From Amborella trichopoda (Eukaryota; Streptophyta; Magnoliopsida; Amborellales; Amborellaceae): 64,000 nucleotides of DNA. The notes under the pieces were generated by a model, which was given only the letters and a program-made list of their open reading frames with translations, was not told the origin of the DNA and did no database searches. Position 1 is the first letter of the stretch, and each line of letters begins with the position of its first letter. The translations under genes were made by a program, and so were the position numbers. Where the stretch lies: the NCBI RefSeq assembly GCF_000471905.2, contig NW_006494931.1:3637741-3701740 (forward strand), written 5' to 3'. Of this stretch, positions 57,436 through 64,000 are shown in pieces.

Positions 57436-60400
57436 TGGTTGGCATATGGGTGACCCGGTTGAAGGAATCCACTCTCAAACAACCACAGGGGCCACACATA
57501 TGTGCGTGTGTGTGCCTCACATGCGGATAAGAACCAACAAAGAGAGAAATTTTAGTCGGCAAAGGAGGGCTGAAGCACCTACCTCACTGTTTGGGTTCGG
57601 GAGATACATCCCGGCGATTCGCCCTCTTAGATCACTTAGAAAGCCCTCTGACCATCCTTGTAGTGCAATTTGAATTTGGCTCCCTCGCTTCACTACACAC
57701 AGCTACAAAATTTCACTTATCTAGGGCTTTTGAAAGATGTCCCTTGGCTTGTTAGCTATCAAAATATGAGAGGTTTTGAGGGGTAGAGGGGGGTCGATTT
57801 TGTGATTTGAGAGAGAGTAAAGGGGATAGGATAGAAAAAGGGAGAGAGAGAAGATAGGGGAATAACAGGTTAACTCAAAAAAAGGGGAGCCATCCTGCAT
57901 CACCTCTCCCAAGAGGTATTACTAGAGACAAGAAAGATACCAAGCTTAATGGCCACAAGTTTCTTAGGGGATTCAGGAGAGTACAGTCTGTAATTCTAAT
58001 CCATCAAGTGCTCACTTCCGTAGAGGGAGAGTGCAGTCTGCAGATCTAGACTATCGAGAACTCACTTTTGAAGGGCCCCCTAATAAGTAACTGAGAAGAG
58101 GATGAATAAAGAGATGCTATGAGAAAAGAATGAGAATATAAGAAAGAGAAGGCCCCTCAAAACTCAAACATCTTTCCAGCATCCCCTCTCCAGGGAGGTA
58201 ACCAGGAACGTCGGAAAGTTTCTTAGACTTTGACCAAAGTCAAGAGCACTCCGGAGGATTTTGGAGAGTCAGTTCTGTAGCCCTAGACTATCGAGAAATC
58301 ACTTCCGAAGCTGAAGAGTGAGGTCTGTAGTTCCAGACTTTTGATAAATCACTTTCGAAGAGCTCACGAGAGCTATCCGAGTTAAGAAAGACAGATGGAG
58401 TATAAGAGAAGTAAATCTATAAAAAGGAGAAAAAGAAATAAAATACGAAAAAAAAAAAAAGAATTAAGAGAGGGTGAAGAGAAGAGGAAGAGAAGAAGTG
58501 AGAGAAAAGGGTAAGAGAGAGAAGAAATGATAGATGAGAGAAAAGAAAGAATGGAAACAGAAGAGAGAGAAGAGAAGATAAAGGAGAGAGAGAGAGAGAG
58601 AAGAAGAAGAGAATAGGGAGAGTGAGAACGAGGAAAAGAGAAGAGGGGGCAGCGGCTATGTTGTTGTCCTATAGAGAGAGAGAGAGGGATATAAGGAGAG
58701 GAAGAAAAAGAAAAAGGAGAAAGAAGAGAAAGAGAAAGAGAGTGCAAAAAAAATAGAAAGAAGAGCAGAGGAGACAGAGAATGCAAAAGGGAGAGAAGGT
58801 GGGGCAACGACTATGCCATTGTCACGAGTGAGAGGGGAGAGAGATAAGGAGAGGGAGAGAAAGAGAGGAGGTAGAGAGAGAAAGAGATGAAGAAAGAGAG
58901 AGGGAGAGAGAGAATGAGAAAGGGAGAAAAGGGGTCAGTGTCTATGCCACTGTCCCAACTGAGAGTAGAGAGAGAGGCAGAGAAAGAAAGTGTGGAGCAG
59001 CGGCCTAATCACTACCCGAGTGAGGGGAAAAGGAAGAGAGAAAGAGAGAAAGGGAGATAGGCTCATGGTAGGCCCATGAGTGAGGGGAGAGAAAGATGAG
59101 GAGGAGAGAGGGGAAAGTGGGCCGACGGCCGTGAGAGAAGAGAGGGAGAGGGAGAAGAGAGAGGAAGAAGAGAGAAAGAAGAGAGAAGAAAAGAATAGAG
59201 AAAGGTGGGAAAAGAGAGAATAGAGAAAAAGAGAAGAGAATAGAGAGAAAGAAGAGAGATAAAGGTGAGAGAAAGAAGAGAGAGAAAGAGACAGGTACCT
59301 AGATGAAAGGATACCAACACCTAGATGAAGGGAGACCGACGCCTTGAACGGAGCATGGAAGTAAAGTGCATGAGATCTCGGCATGGATGGGTATGGGTAT
59401 GAGTATAGTGGTGTATGGGTAGGAGTGGTGTAGGGTGTATGGAAGTGAGGAGTATTGAAGTTTTGAGTTTGGAAGTATGAGGAATGGAAGTGAGGAGTAT
59501 TCAAGTTTGGAGTTTGGAAGTATGAGGTTTGGAAATAGGGAGTTTGGAAGTATAGGGTATGGGAGAGGGGTTTGTGTAAAGCATTCTCTCTCCTCTCGCT
59601 CAAGAGTAAAGAATTTTCAACAAGGCTCAAAGAACACCCTCTCTCTCTCTTAATTTCCACTCATTTCATTCTATATATCTAACTTATTCCAACTTAAGGT
59701 TATAAAATAACTAAATCACTTATAAAGGGCACCCTTGAAACATGGGTGGATGCGCAAAACTTAACAAATTTGTTTAAAAATGCACATTTAATGAATTAAA
59801 AATAAAATCCCATATTTGTAAAAATGACTATTTTGCCCTTAGAAACTTTTTGGAAAGTGACACAACCAGCCCTCTTGAGGGGCGCTATGCCATTTCCATG
59901 CCCCGAGAGCTTTTTCGGACCCTTTCCGTGACGACCAAATGTCGTAGAAATGTTGCTCGCATCATCACGAACATTTTGATAGCCGTTATTGAGCTTGAAT
60001 CGGAGTTTCGAGGTCAATCCCAAAATCTGTCCAAACTCATGAACTTTTAAAATTCGAGCATCGATGTAGGACAATCCATCATGTCTTGAGTCTTCTTTTT
60101 TTATCACAAATTGAAGGGGTCTCCGTCACGATAATTTTGCGACAAAAATCATCCGATTTGGTCATCGTTTAAGCATTTTCCAAATTGGAGAGGTCGTCGG
60201 AAAATGGGATTTCAGCAACCAGAAAAGTTGCTTTCTTTAAAATCAAAATTGGGTGTCTTTCGGTCTTCGATCACACACATATTCTACCTCAAAACGAAGC
60301 CCTCTGAAATACGATCGCAACGGACCCATATTTGCAACGATCTAGTGTCGAGGCTTCGAGATATGGCTTCTTGAACAATGGGATGTCTCTTCTTAAAAAT

Positions 60401-61139
60401 CTGCAACACATGAGTTTCAAAACTCAAATTCTATCTAGAAATTCTTTTGTCTCGAGCATCATCATGAGACGTGTCATATATAAAAACGAGGGGCTTGACA
60501 AGCTCCTAAACATATCAAAATTTGAGAGCAATTGGCCTTAAAATGAGAAAGTTACGATCATCACAAGATAATCTCAAAATTATCATCACAAGATAAAATG
60601 AGAAAGGTATCATCACAATATAATCTCGAAATTGGATGTCACGGTTTCTATAAATGGAAACTAGTTCACCGAGACTACACCAAAATAGTGTAAAACCCAC
60701 TCATTTATTGTAAGTTAGGCTCATAATGGTCTTGAAAGGTCCAAATGAGCCGAAAATTGGTATTTGGGGGTTTTTGGACGTCCCAGATCTAACGGCAGTA
60801 GTCTGACGGCTGTCAGATTCCTTGGTAATAGGGCCCTAATTATGATGTGTATTTTCAATATGATATGAACTGGAAACGCGAACCGAGTTTCATCCTGATT
60901 GGCTATAAAATTATCGGATTGCAAAAAAACTTAACGAATTTTCCTTATGGCATCCAAAGCTACCCTCCCTTGAATTTTGAGGCCGATGCGATTCTTTTTC
61001 GAGTTCACCCAAAAATAGGCTTATTTATACAATGATCACGTGGTCCACATGCATTTTTTATACCCGTAGGACCAGGTTGCGATTGGCTCCTTCCTTATTC
61101 GCACCAAGGATACAAGTGCATTAAAAATTCCCTATAACA
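57436..61139 (-). mobile_element. LTR B (right outer LTR, 5' LTR, about 3.70 kb)
   Basis: It starts on the minus strand with TGTTATAGGG at 61,139 and ends ...CCAACCA at 57,436. It is collinear with LTR A. The TATA-like TTTATAAG lies at about 59,719-59,728. Unlike A and C it has no polypurine tract on its right, which marks it as the 5' LTR. Confidence 0.8.
58430..59300 (-). repeat. GA-rich (homopurine) tract inside LTR B
   Basis: This is the counterpart of 34,240-35,250: GA words interrupted by CCACTGTCCCAACTGAGAGT-like cores. Minus-strand ORFs (58,382-58,807 and 58,935-59,660) are low-complexity translations. Confidence 0.9.
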
Positions 61140-63330
61140 TTCATCTTAAAAACTGATAACAACTTCCTAATATCCCCTTTCCGAACATGAACATTTCTCC
61201 CATTCTCCAAGTGGCAGGGATGTTCTAGTCTTAATCACCCTCATATCAGCCTTAATCGTAGGATGGTATCCAACATCTCCTCGATGATGATTGCCAATTT
61301 TCCAGTGAATTTGGTTTGAATTGTTGTACTCAAACCTCAAATTTTCATACTTGGATCCATCCTCAGTTTTCTAGTCCTTCAATATCTTGCTCAAGTGGCT
61401 AAGCTCTTCATGCTCTCCTTATAGAAGGATAATTCTTACTTCTAATTCCTTGGGCGTTAATGCTATTGAGTATTGGGCCTAAATGGGCATGAATGCCTCA
61501 CTTAACTTTTAGCTCTTGAAATAAGCAAACCTTCACCCTAATCCTTTTTTATAGTATTTATTAGTTAAAACTTCGTGTTTTTCTTATACGAGGAGAATAA
61601 TGAAATCAATGCTTGATTTCATTGTGGTATTTTAGGGGCATTTTAGGGTTCATCAGAGGATCCCATGACCCCAACTATTATACCTATTACGTTCCTTTCA
61701 TCGGTTGAGGTTGCCCCTATTAATTTTATTAGATAGAAAGGCCTTCATTGGGTCTCCTACACTAGTGGAGATTTATGTCCTATGGGGTAGATCTTCTTGA
61801 TATTGGGGTGCCCCAATTAACTTAGTCATGCCCCTGCCCCTGTTAAATTCTAGGTTTCTTCTTTTTTTAATAATGCATTTCAATTATATAAGCTTTCCTA
61901 GGAGGAGAGCCTAATTAGACATGCTCGATTTAATCTTCTTCCCACTTAAGTGAGTTGCCCCCTTAAGTTTGGCTCTTAATACTACTTGGTGTAGTGAAGG
62001 TGGCCCCCTTAAAATTCCTTGCCTCTTGCAAAGGAGGAGGGATTTATTCTTCAGGAATCAGCAAATCTGGTCCTTCTACCTTGTTATTGTTGTCCATTAA
62101 GTCTGCTTTAAAGTGTGGTTTAATTGAATCTTCTAGAGGCTAGGCAGGTTTGCTAGGAAGTTTGGTTAAGGTGACATAGGAGGGCCTCTAAGTATTTCAA
62201 GTGAATCTGCCTCATTCACTAGTTGTCGAGGAGATGCATGTCCTTTTGAACTTTGGTCTTTTCCACCTTGATTGTCTTTATTCATTGCAAGGACAATCAA
62301 TTTCTCATTATGCTTTTGAATTATGGACGTAGAGCGAAGGTTGTCCTCAACATGGTCTAAAGGATCCCTTGCCACAAGGATTTGGTTGAGCTTATCCTCT
62401 GCTTTGCCTTCGACTACGTGGATAACTTGGTTTCTTTGTTTGTTTAAGATTACCAGTATTGTTTCCTCTTTTAATGATCAATACCATCTGAATGCGGACT
62501 CTTGAGAAACTCTTGACCAACTTCCTTTGTGAAAATAGTATGCGCCCTTTTCGGATTGGTCTCTTCAATACTAAAGGTGCTCCCCATGGAATGGCTAACC
62601 TTTTAGCTTCTTCTCAAATTGAAATCTCTATGCTAAGAAAATCTTTATTACTATGGTTTTGAGGTTGTGCATTTTGAGTTAATTGATTCTCAAGAGCTGA
62701 GCTAGCGCTGGATCGGACTGCTGGGACCAGGAATCATCTAGTATCCTGAAGCCCTAAGATCTTGGACCTCATGCTGCAATCCAAAGAAAGGTCTTCCGAG
62801 TCTTCGAACAAACCATTTGTTGGAAGATGGTAGTGCTGCCCCTAAATATTCAGGATATCCCCCAGCTTCCAATTTCATTTTTCCTCTCATGATCCAAAAA
62901 TTAGGACGGTCGAGATCATTCAGGTTTAATTGGAGAGATCCTTTAATCGATATCAGTTAGGCTAATGCCTTCTGATTTCTTTGTCACGGATTCGACTGCG
63001 GAAGAAGATGGGCATCAGATGAAGAAAGGAGAGCGAGGAAAGAGGTTATAGAAAGAGAAAGTGGAGAGAGATAAAGATATCATTTCCTCTTCTTTTCTTT
63101 GACATATAACCCTAGGACTAGGTAGATATTTCCTCATAGTCCCTGAATAATGCAATCATTTTCCTGATCTCCAAGTAGAGAGAAATTCTAGCACTCCCTT
63201 GATGGTGGTTGTCAAATTCCCAGCCGAATACCTTTCTACTGCTTCATAGGACCTCATAAATTTCGGACTTAAGACTACCCCCAGTTTCCTAGCCCCTTGG
63301 TCCCTTGCCCGGATCGCTAAGGTCGCTTTG
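61140..63330 (-). mobile_element. Older Tat-like fragment right of the nest
   Basis: The part 61,180-61,400 resembles the pre-RT region at 53,790-53,900 and, more loosely, 63,120-63,320 (GATGRTGRTTGYCAA, CAGTTTYCTAG). The part 62,720-62,990 resembles 32,620-32,870. No open coding domain remains. The main nest probably inserted into or beside this older sequence. Confidence 0.45.
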
Positions 63331-64000
63331 AAAAGGTTTTGTTACTTAAGCAATTTTTAATTGATTAACTATTTTAATTAAACTGCATCTAGCATAGGGA
63401 AGTTGATTGGATTGGATGCACATGGTACCTTTGGAATGAACCCTGGTGTTGAGCAGTTGGCAGCGCCATAACTTTGTAAGGCATGTTGGTACTTGGACCA
63501 ATGGTTCCAAAGACAAGGGACCAAGAGATAAGTCTTTGGTTCCGGTGTGCTCATGCTACCTTTAAAACATCATGATTTTAAAACTTGCCATTATTGCTAT
63601 ATCTATTTAGCTGTCTGTCAGTTTTATCTGTATATCACAGAAACTCATAAAAATATCCGCGCACTTATGTTTGTGATGTCTCCTTCACACGTTAGAGAAG
63701 TGTCTTCACATTTCCAGCGAAGTGTTTGCAGCAGTTTGAAGATTCTAAAAAATCCTCCAGAGTTCCAGGGAGCTATCGGCAACTCAAGGATATGACGCTT
63801 CCAAGGAACTGTTGACAGCAATTCAGATAATCCAAAGGTTCCATTTGATTTCCATCGAAATTGCTGCCAAGAATTTAACCGGTTACCATTTAAGGGTTCA
63901 GATATCTTTGATTTTCAGAATGCAATGGGGAGTGAATAATAATTTGATCTCCTATTTGCAATCATCAACAAAACCACTGGGTGTGGTTTTTGCTCTCTCT
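63331..64000. other. Right end of window, gene-less
   Basis: The plus-strand ORF at 63,547-63,795 is unrecognised. The last bases (GTTTTTGCTCTCTCT) could be the edge of another LTR or leader, but the window stops. Confidence 0.3.

Larger units (their letters stand above)
33313..61139 (-). mobile_element. Giant Ty3/gypsy Tat/Ogre-like LTR retroelement nest (fossil)
   Basis: Outer LTRs of about 3.7 kb lie at 33,313-37,045 and 57,436-61,139. A primer site follows the right LTR, and a polypurine tract precedes the left LTR. Pol domains on the minus strand lie in the order RT, RNase H, second RNase H, integrase. The second RNase H, preceded by a VIADHLAE linker, is diagnostic of the Tat lineage. 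An extra, more diverged LTR with its own polypurine tract (39,755-43,580) shows that at least two related elements are nested or recombined. The outer LTRs differ by roughly 15% by eye in the stretches I compared, so the insertion is old. The coding part is broken in several places. Without the extra LTR block it would be about 21 kb, in the size range of Ogre-type elements. Confidence 0.75.

Noticed and set aside
58382-59660. Minus-strand ORFs of 141 and 241 codons
   Set aside because: Same low-complexity tract in LTR B.

Overview
This is AT-rich nuclear DNA from a flowering plant. The evidence is a three-exon bHLH transcription factor of the angiosperm bHLH94/96 type, several MITE families, L1-type LINE tails carrying the plant RNase H-like domain, and Ty3/gypsy Tat-lineage retroelement sequence with a plant mobile domain (PMD) gene. 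I cannot fix the species. There is no rRNA, tRNA or CRISPR array that I can support.

Positions 1 to about 30,200 are mostly low-copy, AT-rich sequence. The one confident host gene is the bHLH gene on the minus strand at 6,595-7,750. It has a CT-rich leader with upstream ORFs and a TATA/G-box region near 8,060-8,145. Around it lie DNA-transposon and repeat fossils: a 265-295 bp MITE family in three copies, a second MITE-like family as an inverted pair, a foldback hairpin at about 9.24-9.67 kb, a Tourist-like element with exact TTA target duplications at 12,508-13,591, three LINE 3' ends all on the plus strand, short tandem arrays, and a 436 bp assembly gap inside an (AT)n tract at 24.7-25.2 kb.

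Positions from about 30,200 to 63,300 are a nest of old Tat/Ogre-like LTR retroelement sequence, mainly on the minus strand. Two related LTRs of about 3.7 kb (33,313-37,045 and 57,436-61,139) bracket the nest. A third, more diverged LTR of about 3.8 kb (about 39,755-43,561) lies inside it with its own polypurine tract. Reading leftward from the right-hand LTR come a primer-binding site, a long leader/ORF1-gag region, then RT, RNase H, a second archaeal-type RNase H, and integrase ending near 50,650. The pol region is broken. After it, on the opposite strand, is a PMD gene with its own TATA box, a CT-rich leader and an apparent GT-AG intron.

The most striking unexplained signal is a set of about eleven 25 bp palindromes around that PMD gene. 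The consensus is TGGGCGACAC, five free bases, then GTGTCGCCCA. They cluster at 44,995-45,176, at 46,824-47,209 just upstream of the PMD TATA box, and at 48,376-48,433 inside the PMD intron. The arms vary mainly by CG to TG or CA changes. Degenerate tandem arrays at 37.6-39.75, 44.2 and 46.17-46.65 kb fit the hypervariable 3' UTR known from this retroelement lineage.
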